Of a DNA stretch of 18,403 bases, positions 7,031 to 15,642 are shown in pieces (the stretch's first letter is position 1; each line of letters begins with the position of its first letter). Below the pieces are notes generated by a model. That model did not search any database. It worked only from the letters and a program-made list of their open reading frames with translations, and was not told the origin of the DNA. The DNA is from Alphaproteobacteria bacterium. GTDB lineage: Bacteria > Pseudomonadota > Alphaproteobacteria > Acetobacterales > Acetobacteraceae. The stretch lies in NCBI GenBank assembly GCA_013298245.1, contig JAAFHD010000021.1, positions 1-18,403 on the forward strand, written 5' to 3'. The position numbers and the translations under genes were made by a program.

Positions 7031-7938
7031 GGCGCGTCCTCGAAGAAGAAGGGGTTGGACCAGGCGCGATGGCCGGCGGCATCAGCCACCACCACGCGCG
7101 CAAAACCACCACGCCGCAGCGCGCCGATCGGCAGCCGCACCCGCGTCTGCATCGGCGCCAGCGACTGTTCCGCCCGATGCCCACGCCCCAGCACATAGAC
7201 CGCGGCCGCGGGCGAGCAATGCACCTCGACCACATCATCATGCCAAATGATGTCGTGCAGCAGCGGGCCTTGCGTAGCGTAGAAGGCGCCAGCCTTCAGC
7301 GCGGCCAGCAGCGCGTCGGGTTCATTCGCTTCGGCCTTCACCATGACCCAGCCGCCGAAGGCATCCGCCGATTTGAAATGCGCGTCATCGACGGCGATCA
7401 ACGTGACGCGCCGCCCGGCCGCCAGCAACTGATCCGCCAGATACGCGCCATCACCACGATCAGTGCGCAGCGCGGAGGTGTGGTTGTACACCTCCACCGC
7501 CTGCGCGCCCGGAATGGTCGCGGCATCGGCCGCCGTCAGCGCATACCAGGCCGGGTGCGGGATGGCCACGAACGCACCCGCCGCCAGCGCGCGCGCGGCC
7601 AGCGCAGGCCCGGTTTCATCCGCCGCGGTGGGCGCGAAATCCGCCGGCAATCCCACCGCCAGGATGTGCCACATTTCCCCCAGCGCGGTCGCCGGCGCAT
7701 GCAGCTCCGCGCCCAGAATCGTCGTGAAGCCGGGCGCGCGGAACGCCCGCGTATCCACCACCGGGAAATCGTATTTCGCCAGGAAATGGTCGGTCAGCGC
7801 CAGAAAATCATACCCCGCATCCTGATACGCCGCGCAGACCTCGCGCGGCGTCCGCACGCCATCGGACATGGTGGAATGCGTATGGATATTCCCCTTCCAG
7901 AAGCGACCCGGGGCGGCGAAGGCGATGTCCTGCGGCAT
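7027..7938 (-). CDS. PHP-domain metal-dependent phosphoesterase-like protein
   Basis: A 303-residue PHP-family hydrolase. The metal-binding motifs appear in order: HTH at residues 19-21 with SDG at 25-27, TDH at 49-51, GAELH at 76-80, an IPHP at about 126-129 and DDAH at 184-187. This is the set seen in PHP phosphatases and phosphodiesterases that use two or three metal ions to cleave phosphate esters. After about residue 195 comes a beta-rich tail. There is no signal peptide, so it is likely cytoplasmic. It is the first gene of a two-gene unit and its stop overlaps the start of the PhnZ-like gene, so the two products probably act on the same pathway. PHP-family cyclic-phosphate hydrolases (PhnPP) are known in phosphonate metabolism, which makes a phosphonate role reasonable but unproved. 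Confidence 0.85.
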   Translation of the reverse strand: MPQDIAFAAPGRFWKGNIHTHSTMSDGVRTPREVCAAYQDAGYDFLALTDHFLAKYDFPVVDTRAFRAPGFTTILGAELHAPATALGEMWHILAVGLPADFAPTAADETGPALAARALAAGAFVAIPHPAWYALTAADAATIPGAQAVEVYNHTSALRTDRGDGAYLADQLLAAGRRVTLIAVDDAHFKSADAFGGWVMVKAEANEPDALLAALKAGAFYATQGPLLHDIIWHDDVVEVHCSPAAAVYVLGRGHRAEQSLAPMQTRVRLPIGALRRGGFARVVVADAAGHRAWSNPFFFEDAP

Positions 7939-8031
7939 GGCGGTAAACTACCCGCACCGGCCGCGCGGCGACATCCGGATCAATCGTGAAGTGATGGTGA
8001 CAGCGGCGCCGCGCAGGTCCAGCGTGCGGGC

Positions 8032-9183
8032 ATGTTGTCTCCGCCACGCCGCGTGGGCCTCGCGGTCTTCGCGGCGGGCCTGTCCACCACCTTGCCGCTG
8101 CCGCTTTACGTGGAATACGCGGCCGGCGCGGGGGCCGGGCCGCTGGCTGCCGCCTTTGCCTGCTATGCGCTGACGCTGATCATCACGGCACCCTTGCTGG
8201 GCCCGCTGCCCGACCGCATCGGGCGCCGACGCACAATGCTGCTGGGCCTGGCGCTGACCGGCGCATCCACGCTGCTGCTGGCCTTCCTGCCGGGGCTGGT
8301 GCCGCTGGCGGTGGCGCGCGTCATGCAGGGGTTTGGCATGGGCTGCGTGTCCAATGCCGCCGGCGCCTGGGCCGCCGAATTGGCCGAGCGCGACGGTGCC
8401 ACGCCCGATGCCGCATCGCGCCTGGGTGCCGCCACCGTCACCGCCGGCACCGCGGGCAGTTTCGGCGCCGGCTCGCTGCTGACCTTGCTGGCCATGCTGG
8501 CCACGCCCGATCTGCGCCCGCCCTTCGTCTTCTGGGCGCATGTGGCGATGATCGGCGCGCTGATCGCACTCGTCGCGCGCCTGCCGGAAACGCTGGCCGC
8601 GCCGCGTGGCGCAACGCTTCGCTTGCCATTGTTTCCGCGCGGCACGCTAGCCGGCACGCTCGGCATGCTGCCGGCCTGGGGCACCACCGGCGTTGTGCTG
8701 ACCACCATCCCCACCGCGATGGCCCTGGCCGGCCGCCCCTATGCCGGCGCCTGGGCGGTCGCGCTGATGATCCTGGTGGGCGCGGTGACGCAGCAATTCC
8801 TGCATCGGGTGGCACCGCGGCGCGCGCTGCGCATCGGGCTGCCAGTGCTGGCCGTGGGCGCCGGCATCGCGATACTCGGCACCACCACCGGCACGCTGTG
8901 GCTGCTGCTGCTGGGCGGCGCGATCACGGGCACGGCGGCCTATGGCTTCGTCTATATGGGCGGCTTGGCCATGGCCACGATCGCTGCCCCCACCGACCGC
9001 CCACGCGCCGTCGCTGGCTTCTTCCTGGTGGGGCATGCCGGGTTTTCGCTGGTGCCGCTGGCGGTCGGATTCCTCGCCGACGCATTGGGCGCGCCCACCG
9101 CGCTGTGGCTGCTATGGGCGGGCGTGGTCGCGATGGCCGCCGCCTTGTCACTCGCCCTGGCGCGTCCGGCGCCCGCGCGATAA
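8032..9183 (+). CDS. Major facilitator superfamily transporter
   Basis: A 383-residue integral membrane protein with about twelve hydrophobic segments. The MFS motif A between helices 2 and 3 is clear: GPLPDRIGRRR at residues 57-67. A later half-repeat and a conserved GFGMG loop are consistent with an MFS carrier of the drug/metabolite exporter type. The ATG at 8032 is the first start in this frame; no good ribosome site precedes it. It is divergent from the PHP gene, with a 93-base gap in which I find no convincing promoter. The next gene starts 26 bases after the stop, so they probably form one unit. The substrate cannot be inferred. Confidence 0.88.
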   Translation: MLSPPRRVGLAVFAAGLSTTLPLPLYVEYAAGAGAGPLAAAFACYALTLIITAPLLGPLPDRIGRRRTMLLGLALTGASTLLLAFLPGLVPLAVARVMQGFGMGCVSNAAGAWAAELAERDGATPDAASRLGAATVTAGTAGSFGAGSLLTLLAMLATPDLRPPFVFWAHVAMIGALIALVARLPETLAAPRGATLRLPLFPRGTLAGTLGMLPAWGTTGVVLTTIPTAMALAGRPYAGAWAVALMILVGAVTQQFLHRVAPRRALRIGLPVLAVGAGIAILGTTTGTLWLLLLGGAITGTAAYGFVYMGGLAMATIAAPTDRPRAVAGFFLVGHAGFSLVPLAVGFLADALGAPTALWLLWAGVVAMAAALSLALARPAPAR

Positions 9184-9209
9184 ACCCCGCGCAAAGACCG
9201 GAGGAAACC

Positions 9210-10184
9210 ATGCGTCGCCTTGCCCTGTTCTGCGCGCTGTTGCTGGCACCCATCGCCGCACAGGCATTCCCCGAACGCCCCATCGGGCTTTCGGTCGGTT
9301 TCGCGCCAGGCGGTTCCACCGATATCGCGGCACGCCTGGTCTCCGAACGCTTCGCGCATCACATCGGCAATGGCGCGCGCATCATGGTGGAAAACCGCCC
9401 TGGCGCCTCGGGCACCGTCGGCGCCGACTGGCTGCGCCGCCAGGCACCCGATGGCCACACGCTGATGCTGATCGAGGTCAGCAGCCACGCCATCGCGCCC
9501 GCCGCCCTGCAAGGCGGCACGCCCTTCGACCCGGTGCGCGATTTCACCCAGATCGGCATGATCGGCACCGCACCCATGGTGCTGATCACCGCACCCCGCT
9601 TCCCCGCCACCACCGCCGCCGAGGCCATCGCCCGCCTGCGCGCCGCGCGCCCCGAAGAAATCGCCTATGCCACCTCCGGCGTCGGCTCCATCCCGCATCT
9701 GGGTGCGGAGATGCTGGCATCACGCATCGGCAACCGCTTCACCCATGTGCCCTATCGCTCGGGCGGCCTGATGCTGACCGCGATCCACCAGGGCGAGGGC
9801 CAGTTCGGCATCGCCGTGCTGGCGAGTGCCGCGGAACAAATCCGCTCCGGCCTGGTGCGCGGCCTGGCGGTCACCAGCCGCGACCGTTTTCCGGCGTTCC
9901 CCGATCTACCGAGCCTGGCCGAAGGCGCGCTGCCGGATTTCGAACTGACCACCTGGAACATGATCATCGGCCCGCCGGGCATGCCCGCACCCGTGGTTGC
10001 ACGGCTGAACGCCGCACTGCTGGCCGCCATCGCCGAACCCGCTTTGGCGGACCGCTTCCTGACCGCGGGTGTGCGCACCTGGACCCAGCCCAACACGCCC
10101 GAGACCACGCGCGCCTTCATGGAGGCCGAGGTGCGGCGCTACCAGGAGGTGGTGGCGCGCACCGGGGTCAGGCTGGAACGCTGA
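9210..10184 (+). CDS. Bug-family (tripartite tricarboxylate transporter) substrate-binding protein
   Basis: A 324-residue periplasmic binding protein. A Sec signal peptide (LALFCALLLAPIAAQA, cleavage after AQA at 17-19) is followed by the Bug signature PGGSTDIAAR. The conserved VENRPGASG and HVPYRSGG segments follow. Length is typical. These proteins bind small carboxylic acids or similar ligands and hand them to a TctA/TctB membrane complex. No tctA or tctB is in the window; the gene follows an MFS carrier instead. The start at 9210 is fixed by a GGAGG ribosome site at 9200-9204. Bug genes are multiplied in Burkholderiales and in Acetobacteraceae such as Roseomonas, and many are orphans. Confidence 0.94.
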   Translation: MRRLALFCALLLAPIAAQAFPERPIGLSVGFAPGGSTDIAARLVSERFAHHIGNGARIMVENRPGASGTVGADWLRRQAPDGHTLMLIEVSSHAIAPAALQGGTPFDPVRDFTQIGMIGTAPMVLITAPRFPATTAAEAIARLRAARPEEIAYATSGVGSIPHLGAEMLASRIGNRFTHVPYRSGGLMLTAIHQGEGQFGIAVLASAAEQIRSGLVRGLAVTSRDRFPAFPDLPSLAEGALPDFELTTWNMIIGPPGMPAPVVARLNAALLAAIAEPALADRFLTAGVRTWTQPNTPETTRAFMEAEVRRYQEVVARTGVRLER

Positions 10185-10190
10185 CGCGGT

Positions 10191-11237
10191 TCAGCCCAAT
10201 TCCACAGCGGTCGGCAGCACCGGCACGCCCGCGCCGCTGACCGCAGTCGCTGCCATCACGGCGCGAATGGTCGCGCGCGCCACCGCCTCCGCGGCCATGA
10301 CCGACAACGTCATCATGTTGCCAGGCAGCCCCGCGCGCCCCGTCGCCAGCGCAAAGAGGCAATCGCCATCCCACATGGTGTGCACCGGGTTGATGGTGCG
10401 CGCCAGGCCGTCATGCCCCACCTGCGCAAGGCGCCGGCACTGCGCCTTGGTCAGCACGGCATCGGTCGCGATGGCGCCGATGGTGGTGTTCATCCCCGGC
10501 TGAAGTGCGGCGGGCAGTTCCCCACGCAGAATGGCGCTGGCCGCGTTGATGCGCGTGCGCCCCGTGGCGCTGTCGCGCGCGCCGGCCAGGATGCGCGCGC
10601 CATCCATCACATCGCCCACCGCGTTGCAGGCGATGATGGCGCCGACCGTGACGCGCCCAACCCGCACGGAGGCCGTGCCGATGCCGCCCTTCATCCCGCG
10701 CGGCAGACCGAACAGCTTGCCGACGGTGGCACCGGTGCCAGCACCCACACTGCCCTCCGCCGGCGCTTCCGCACGCGCGGCGGCGGCGGCGGCAAAGCCG
10801 GCTTCAGCATCGGGGCGGATGCGATGATCGCCCATGCCAAGGTCGAACAGGATGGCCGCCGGCACGATCGGCACGCGGGCAGGCCCGGCCGGAAAACCAA
10901 TGCCCTGCCCTTCCAGGAATCGCACCACGCCGGTTGCCGCTTCCAACCCAAACGCGGACCCGCCTGACAGCAGGATGGCATGCACGCGTTCCACCAGGTT
11001 GGACGGGTCCAACAGGTCGGTCTCGCGCGTACCGGGGGCGGCGCCGCGCACATCCACGCCCGCCACCGCGCCGTCATCGCACAGGATGGCGGTGCAGCCG
11101 GTGGGCCGGCGCGTATCCGAAAAATGGCCCACGCGGATGCCGGGCACATCGGTGATGGCGCCGGCGCTCTGCGCGCTGGCAAGCTGGCTGGTCATGGCGG
11201 CGGCAAGGCTTCCGGTGAAGAGGCTGCGGCGGTTCAT
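10191..11237 (-). CDS. P1-family peptidase (DmpA/NylC-like N-terminal nucleophile hydrolase), exported
   Basis: A 348-residue protein of the P1/DmpA family, Ntn-hydrolases that self-cleave to expose a Ser or Thr nucleophile. Motifs include LSGGSAFGLEA (90-100), the Gly-rich SVGAGTGATVGK (163-174), and NTTIGAIATDAVLTK (250-264). The Asn250-Thr251 bond is the expected autocleavage site, as in NylC (Asn266-Thr267) rather than DmpA (Ser). An N-terminal NRRSLF plus a hydrophobic stretch and an ASA-type cleavage site suggest export, probably by Tat, though only the RR pair supports that. Members act as aminopeptidases, beta-peptidases or amide hydrolases. It is convergent to the Bug gene (6-base gap). 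Confidence 0.87.
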   Translation of the reverse strand: MNRRSLFTGSLAAAMTSQLASAQSAGAITDVPGIRVGHFSDTRRPTGCTAILCDDGAVAGVDVRGAAPGTRETDLLDPSNLVERVHAILLSGGSAFGLEAATGVVRFLEGQGIGFPAGPARVPIVPAAILFDLGMGDHRIRPDAEAGFAAAAAARAEAPAEGSVGAGTGATVGKLFGLPRGMKGGIGTASVRVGRVTVGAIIACNAVGDVMDGARILAGARDSATGRTRINAASAILRGELPAALQPGMNTTIGAIATDAVLTKAQCRRLAQVGHDGLARTINPVHTMWDGDCLFALATGRAGLPGNMMTLSVMAAEAVARATIRAVMAATAVSGAGVPVLPTAVELG

Positions 11238-11268
11238 GCGCGCCAGCCTACAGCAAAATCGGCCCGCG

Positions 11269-12258
11269 CTACCCGAAGATATCGGCCGGGCTGTCGCGCC
11301 GCAGTTCAGCACCCAGTGCCAGGCCAAGTGCCACCGCATCGCCCGCCGCGCCCTCGATCCGCCGGCGCAGCAGGAAGCTGCCATCGGCGCGCGCGGTCAG
11401 GCCTTCCAGCTGCAGCCGGCCGTCGCGCAATTCGGCATAGCCGCCGATCGGCGTGCGGCAATTGCCATCCAGCGCCGCCAGCAGCGCGCGTTCGGCGCGC
11501 GAGACCGCGGCCGCGACCGGGTCCTCGATGGCCGAGAGCATTTCCGCCAGTTCGACATTGGCTGCACGCACCGTCACACCCACGATGCCCTGCCCTGCAG
11601 CGGGCAGCATGGCGCCAGGCGCGATCACGGCGGCGGCCTCGGCTTCCAAGCCCAGGCGGCGCAGGCCGGCCAGCGCCAGGAAGGACGCACCCACATCCCC
11701 CGCGCGCACCTTGGCGATGCGCCCGCCCACATTGCCGCGGAAATTCACGACCCGCAGGTCCGGCCGCGCGGCCAGGATTTGCGCCTGGCGCCGCAGCGAC
11801 GCACTGCCCACCACGGCGCCCTTCGGGATCGCCGCGAAAGGGTTGTCCGCATCCGCGCCACCTTCGGGCAGGATCAGCGCATCGCGCGCATCCTCGCGCG
11901 TCATGGTGCAGGCCAGGATGATGCCGGCGGGCAGTTCGGTTTCCAGGTCCTTCAGGGAATGGACGGCGAAATCGATCCGGCCATCCAGCAGCGCTTCGTG
12001 GATCTCTTTCGCGAACAGCCCCTTGCCGCCGATTTCCGCCAAGGCCCGGTTCTGCACCGTGTCACCCGTGGTGATGATCTGATGTTCCTCGAAGGCATTC
12101 AAATCACGCAGCACAGGGCAGACGCGCATCAAGGCTTCCAGGAACATCCGCGTCTGCGTGACCGCCAGCGGACTGCCGCGCGTGCCCACACGCAGCGGCA
12201 GGCCAGGCATGCGGGCGTGGCTGCGGGCGCGTGCGGTATCGGGCATGGCGGAAGACAT
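11269..12258 (-). CDS. hemC: Porphobilinogen deaminase (hydroxymethylbilane synthase) HemC
   Basis: HemC joins four porphobilinogen units into hydroxymethylbilane, a step in haem synthesis, using a dipyrromethane cofactor bound to a cysteine. Seen here are RVGTRGSPLA near the N-terminus, VHSLKDLETELP with the catalytic-type Asp at 104, GSASLRRQAQ (151-160), the RGNVGGRI segment and the cofactor-site GNCRTPIG with Cys267 (numbered from ATG 12258). Length (329) is slightly above the usual ~310. Other in-frame starts are ATG 12246 and ATG 12210; the last would give 313 residues. None has a good ribosome site, so the start is uncertain. The gene is divergent from tsaD, as in many alphaproteobacteria. 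The P1 peptidase gene lies 31 bases downstream on the same strand. Confidence 0.93.
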   Translation of the reverse strand: MSSAMPDTARARSHARMPGLPLRVGTRGSPLAVTQTRMFLEALMRVCPVLRDLNAFEEHQIITTGDTVQNRALAEIGGKGLFAKEIHEALLDGRIDFAVHSLKDLETELPAGIILACTMTREDARDALILPEGGADADNPFAAIPKGAVVGSASLRRQAQILAARPDLRVVNFRGNVGGRIAKVRAGDVGASFLALAGLRRLGLEAEAAAVIAPGAMLPAAGQGIVGVTVRAANVELAEMLSAIEDPVAAAVSRAERALLAALDGNCRTPIGGYAELRDGRLQLEGLTARADGSFLLRRRIEGAAGDAVALGLALGAELRRDSPADIFG

Positions 12259-12264
12259 CGCGCG

Positions 12265-12292
12265 CCTATAGAACCAGCCGCGCATGCCGCAA
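12265..12292 (-). promoter_or_regulatory. Possible promoter for hemC
   Basis: On the minus strand TTGCGG (12292-12287) is followed after 16 bases by TATAGG (12270-12265). It resembles the rpoH promoter, with the same -35 hexamer. Transcription would begin near 12258, so the first hemC ATG would be at or next to the 5' end; a leaderless message or use of ATG 12246 or 12210 is possible. The -35 lies inside tsaD. Evidence is weak because it rests on two short hexamers. Confidence 0.3.
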
Positions 12293-13276
12293 AGCCGCCC
12301 CATCCTTGGTATCGAGACCAGCTGCGATGAGACCGCCGCCGCCGTGCTGGCCCCCGATGGGCGCATCCTGGCCGAAGTGGTGCATTCCCAGTTGGCGGAC
12401 CATGCGCGGTTTGGCGGCGTGGTGCCGGAAGTGGCGGCGCGCGAGCACCTGGCGCGGTTGCCAGGCCTGGTCGCGCGCGTCATGCACGAAGCGGGCATCG
12501 GCCATGCGGAACTCTGCGCCGTTGCGGCGACCGCTGGCCCTGGTTTGATCGGCGGGTTGATCGTCGGGTCAAGCTTCGGCAAGGGCCTGGCGCTGGCGCA
12601 TGGCCTGCCCTTCATCGGCGTGAATCACCTGGAGGCGCATGCGCTGACTGTCACGCTGACCAACCCGGAAACGCGCTTCCCGTATCTGCTGCTGCTGCTC
12701 TCCGGCGGGCATTGCCAATGCGTGGCGGTGGAGGGTGTCGGGCAATATCGCCGGCTGGGTTCCACCCTGGATGACGCGGTGGGCGAGGCCTTCGACAAAT
12801 CCGCCAAGCTGATGGGCCTGCCCTGGCCAGGCGGGCCGCATCTGGAACGCCTGGCGGCGCAGGGCGACCCACGCGCTGTCGCCCTGCCCAGGCCGCTGCT
12901 GGGGCGGCCTGGCTGCGACTTCAGTTTCTCGGGGCTGAAGACGGCCGTCGCGCAGGCCTTGGCGAAGGGCGCGGCTGCGGCCGATGTCGCGGCGAGCTTC
13001 CAGGCGGCGGTGGCGCATGTGCTGGCTGACCGCGCGCGCCACGCGCTGGGCATGATGCAAGGCGCGACCGCAGTCGTCGTGGCTGGCGGTGTGGCCGCGA
13101 ACCAGGCCGTGCGCACGGCGTTGGCTGGCGCCACAGCCCTGCCGCTGATCGCGCCGCCGATGCGGCTATGCACGGACAATGCCGTGATGGTCGCCTGGGC
13201 CGGGCTACAACATCTGCGCGCAGGCCGCGCCGATGCGCTGGACCATGCGCCAAGGCCGCGCTGGCCGCTCGGCTAA
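12284..13276 (+). CDS. tsaD: tRNA N6-adenosine threonylcarbamoyltransferase TsaD
   Basis: TsaD, formerly Gcp, makes the universal t6A37 modification of ANN-decoding tRNAs, using threonylcarbamoyl-AMP and a metal ion, with TsaB and TsaE. The sequence starts [10 protein letters not shown] (9-18), has metal ligands His115 and His119 in VNHLEAH, then SGGH (140-143), [10 protein letters not shown] (163-172), FSFSGLKT (213-220), [12 protein letters not shown] and a C-terminal [12 protein letters not shown]. All usual motifs are present and the 330-residue length is normal. ATG 12284 lies 25 bases from the hemC start on the opposite strand. The end overlaps the convergent hpnL by 4 bases (13273-13276), so both stop codons share bases. 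Confidence 0.97.
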   Translation: MPQSRPILGIETSCDETAAAVLAPDGRILAEVVHSQLADHARFGGVVPEVAAREHLARLPGLVARVMHEAGIGHAELCAVAATAGPGLIGGLIVGSSFGKGLALAHGLPFIGVNHLEAHALTVTLTNPETRFPYLLLLLSGGHCQCVAVEGVGQYRRLGSTLDDAVGEAFDKSAKLMGLPWPGGPHLERLAAQGDPRAVALPRPLLGRPGCDFSFSGLKTAVAQALAKGAAAADVAASFQAAVAHVLADRARHALGMMQGATAVVVAGGVAANQAVRTALAGATALPLIAPPMRLCTDNAVMVAWAGLQHLRAGRADALDHAPRPRWPLG

Positions 13277-14220
13277 CGCCGCTCCATCCACGCCCAGGCC
13301 AGCAGGCCGGGCAGGAACAGCATCACATCCCGCAGCCGCCGTGCGACCGCCAACGCCGCCCCCGCCGCCGGGTCCAACCCGACCAGCACCGCGAGCCCGA
13401 TGAACCCCGCTTCCTGCACGCCCAGCGCCCCCGGCACCACGAAGGCGGCCGAGATCAAGGTCTGGATCAGCGCCTCGATCAGCAACGCATCGGCGATGGA
13501 AATCGGCGTGCCGAGTGCCCAAGCCGCAACCCAGATTTCGATGGCACCCGCCATCCAGCCCAGCAATTGCCAGAAGGCGCATAACCCCATTTCGCGCGGC
13601 CGGCGCCACAGGCGGCGCATATAGACATCCAGCTTGCGCGACGCTTCGGCCAGCCCCGCCAGGCGGTCGGCCGCCACGCGGTTCAACCCCGCCACTGCGC
13701 GGGACAGGAACTCGCCCTGCACCGCGAAGATCGCAAACGCCGCCGCCGCCGCGCCCACCACGATCGACGTGACCGTCGCCGCCACACCCAGCGACGCACC
13801 GGCCCAGGCCAGCAGCGCCAGGCCCAGCAGCGCAAACGCCAGCTGTGAGACCAGCGACAAGGCCAGGTCCCCGATCAAGCTGCCCGCCGCCGGTGCCGCC
13901 CCCACACCCGCGCGGCGCATCAGCCGATAGGCCACCACCTCCCCGCCGATGCGCCCCACGGGCAGCAGATGGTTGATGCTCTCGCGCACCCAGAACAACG
14001 CCGCGCGCCAACCCAAGGACCCGCGCGCGCGGCCGGGCAGCATCATCCCCCAGGCATGCGCGTTCAGCAGCACCGATGGCAGATGCGCGGGGCCCATCCA
14101 CAACAGTGCGAAACCAGCACCCGACAGCAGCGCGAAGACCGCCGTCAAATCCTGTTGCCAGATCACCCAGCAGGCCAGCGCGAAGCCCGCCATCGCCAGC
14201 AAGACGCCCCAGCGGTTCAT
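13273..14220 (-). CDS. hpnL: Hopanoid-associated membrane protein HpnL (YbhN/LPG synthase TM family)
   Basis: A 315-residue protein with about eight hydrophobic segments, belonging to the family with the integral-membrane domain of lysylphosphatidylglycerol synthase. The motif [22 protein letters not shown] near residue 80-101 and the later [16 protein letters not shown] are typical. The family has no soluble catalytic domain. HpnL is assigned because it directly follows hpnK and is in the hpnI operon; in hopanoid clusters it is thought to help hopanoid transport or membrane placement. On sequence alone, other YbhN proteins are possible. The ATG at 14220 overlaps the hpnK stop (ATGA). Confidence 0.82.
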   Translation of the reverse strand: MNRWGVLLAMAGFALACWVIWQQDLTAVFALLSGAGFALLWMGPAHLPSVLLNAHAWGMMLPGRARGSLGWRAALFWVRESINHLLPVGRIGGEVVAYRLMRRAGVGAAPAAGSLIGDLALSLVSQLAFALLGLALLAWAGASLGVAATVTSIVVGAAAAAFAIFAVQGEFLSRAVAGLNRVAADRLAGLAEASRKLDVYMRRLWRRPREMGLCAFWQLLGWMAGAIEIWVAAWALGTPISIADALLIEALIQTLISAAFVVPGALGVQEAGFIGLAVLVGLDPAAGAALAVARRLRDVMLFLPGLLAWAWMERR

Positions 14221-15046
14221 GGCAAGAGCATCGCGGCATAGCCGCCGCGTGGCGTGTCGCGCAGCGCATCCAGCACGCGCGGGTCGGTCAGCGCGGCAAG
14301 TTCGGCGCGGTACTGATAACCGGGCGCACCACCGGGAACGTCATCCTGCGCGGCCGGGTGGAAGTAGAGTTCGGTCACGCCATCGGGCAGCCGCGGCAGC
14401 GCCGCCAGCAGATGTTCGGCCGTGAAGGCGCCGGACCATTTCAACCCCACCACGCGCGCGGGTGCCGCCAACCCCCAGCTGGTCGCGCGTTCGCGCAGCG
14501 TGCGGCACCAGCGGTTCTGAACGGCATGCGACCAATGGCCCCGCCCGCCCACCGTCGCCGCTTCCTCCAGCGGCAGGCGGATGCAGCGGATGCCGGCACC
14601 AGCGGCCGCCTGCATCACGCTGGCGGCGATGACAGGGTGCAAATGAAAATGCTTGTGCGTGTTGATGTGGTCAGGCGTCAGGCCCGTCGCGGAAAAACGT
14701 TCCACCTGCGCAGAACCTCCGCGTGGAGTTCCGCGCGCGCTTCCTTGGACAAGGCCAGCAACAGCCCCATCGCCGCCATGTCATCGCGCAAGCGCCCGTT
14801 CTTCTGCGTCAGTGCGGGGATGCGCGCGGCCGGCAGCACCGGCACGCCATCGGTCAGCGTGATGTGCAGGCCAACCGCCAGCGACGGCGTGGCGCGGGCG
14901 ATCGCCACCGCTTCATCGCAACCTGGCGCGCCGGTCATCAGGCTGGCTGCGGTCAGCACGCCTTCGGTATGCGCGCGCAGCACCGCCTCGTTGACGCTGG
15001 CGTGCAGACCGAAATCATCGGCGTTGAGGATCAGGCGGCGCATCAT
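14217..15046 (-). pseudogene. hpnK: hpnK: hopanoid side-chain deacetylase (YdjC/ChbG family), split by a frameshift
   Basis: HpnK removes the acetyl group from N-acetylglucosaminyl hopanoid made by HpnI. The gene is in two frames. The N-terminal part (15046 down to 14678) has the metal-binding ILNADDFGLHASVNEA motif and reads normally to about AELHAEV. It then enters a wrong frame and stops after about ten codons. The C-terminal part continues in the other frame with ERFSATGLTPDHINTHKHFHLHP, which carries the metal-binding histidines. One added base near 14712-14713 would rejoin the halves into about 276 residues, the normal length. So a one-base deletion, or a sequencing error, broke the gene. 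The catalytic Asp and the His ligands are on different halves. The C-terminal part could only be made alone from GTG 14705. The ATG overlaps the PIN gene (ATGA). Confidence 0.85.
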
Positions 15047-15642
15047 GGCCGGCGCAGCAAGGCTTCCACGGCGGCGCGCGCGGCGGTCTGCTGGTCGGCA
15101 AGCGCAGTGCGACGACTGGCCAGCCGCCCGGCATCCTCGACCCGTCGATAGATCTCATCGGCGGCGTTGATGCGGCCTGTGGCTTCCAGACCCAGCAGGA
15201 AGTCACGGGTGGTGATCGGGATCATCCGTTGCGTCAGCTCCGCCTCCAGCACCAGGATACGGCGCAGCACGCGGTCATCCTCGGTCAGCAGCAGGGCGCG
15301 CTCATCATCGGCCAGGTGGATCGCGTCATGCACCGCCTCCAGTGCCGCACGCTCACCGAGGTCACGCTCGCGATGGCCTGGCCGGGCCTCCAGCGCCGCG
15401 ACATGGTTGAAGAAGGTCTCGGTGCTGATGGTGGTCACGCGTCCCGCATGCGCCTGCGCCCATTCCAGTATGGCCACCGCGCCAAGCGCATTGCCTTGGC
15501 GCGTCGCCTCGTACAGCACGGCGTCGGGCAGCAGCACCGGCACGCCGGGATAGAGCAGATAGTCCAGCGCATCCGCCACCGCGAGCGTGATCAGCGGGCC
15601 GGTATCCAGCACGATGATGCTGACGCGAAGTTCAGCGGCCAT
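15043..15642 (-). CDS. PIN-domain protein, probable ribonuclease toxin
   Basis: A 199-residue protein whose N-terminus VLDTGPLITLAV is a PIN-domain start (Asp13). The other acidic residues of a PIN active site are seen at Glu45 (LYEAT), Glu97 (GERAALEAV) and Asp122-Asp123 (TEDDRVLRR). PIN toxins cut RNA with a Mg2+ centre. After residue 140 there is an extra tail not part of the minimal ~130-residue fold. The preceding small gene overlaps it by 11 bases, as expected for an antitoxin. Its own stop overlaps the hpnK start by 4 bases, so hpnK translation may be coupled to it. Start is ATG 15642. Whether it is an active toxin or has a housekeeping role cannot be told from sequence. Confidence 0.72.
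   Translation of the reverse strand: MAAELRVSIIVLDTGPLITLAVADALDYLLYPGVPVLLPDAVLYEATRQGNALGAVAILEWAQAHAGRVTTISTETFFNHVAALEARPGHRERDLGERAALEAVHDAIHLADDERALLLTEDDRVLRRILVLEAELTQRMIPITTRDFLLGLEATGRINAADEIYRRVEDAGRLASRRTALADQQTAARAAVEALLRRP

Noticed and set aside
8942..10240. 432-codon plus-strand frame overlapping the MFS and Bug genes
   Set aside because: It covers parts of two well-supported genes in another frame and is Arg/Pro/His-rich, so it is a shadow.
10834..12330. 498-codon plus-strand open frame opposite hemC and the P1 peptidase gene
   Set aside because: Both genes on the minus strand have full family motifs; this frame has none.
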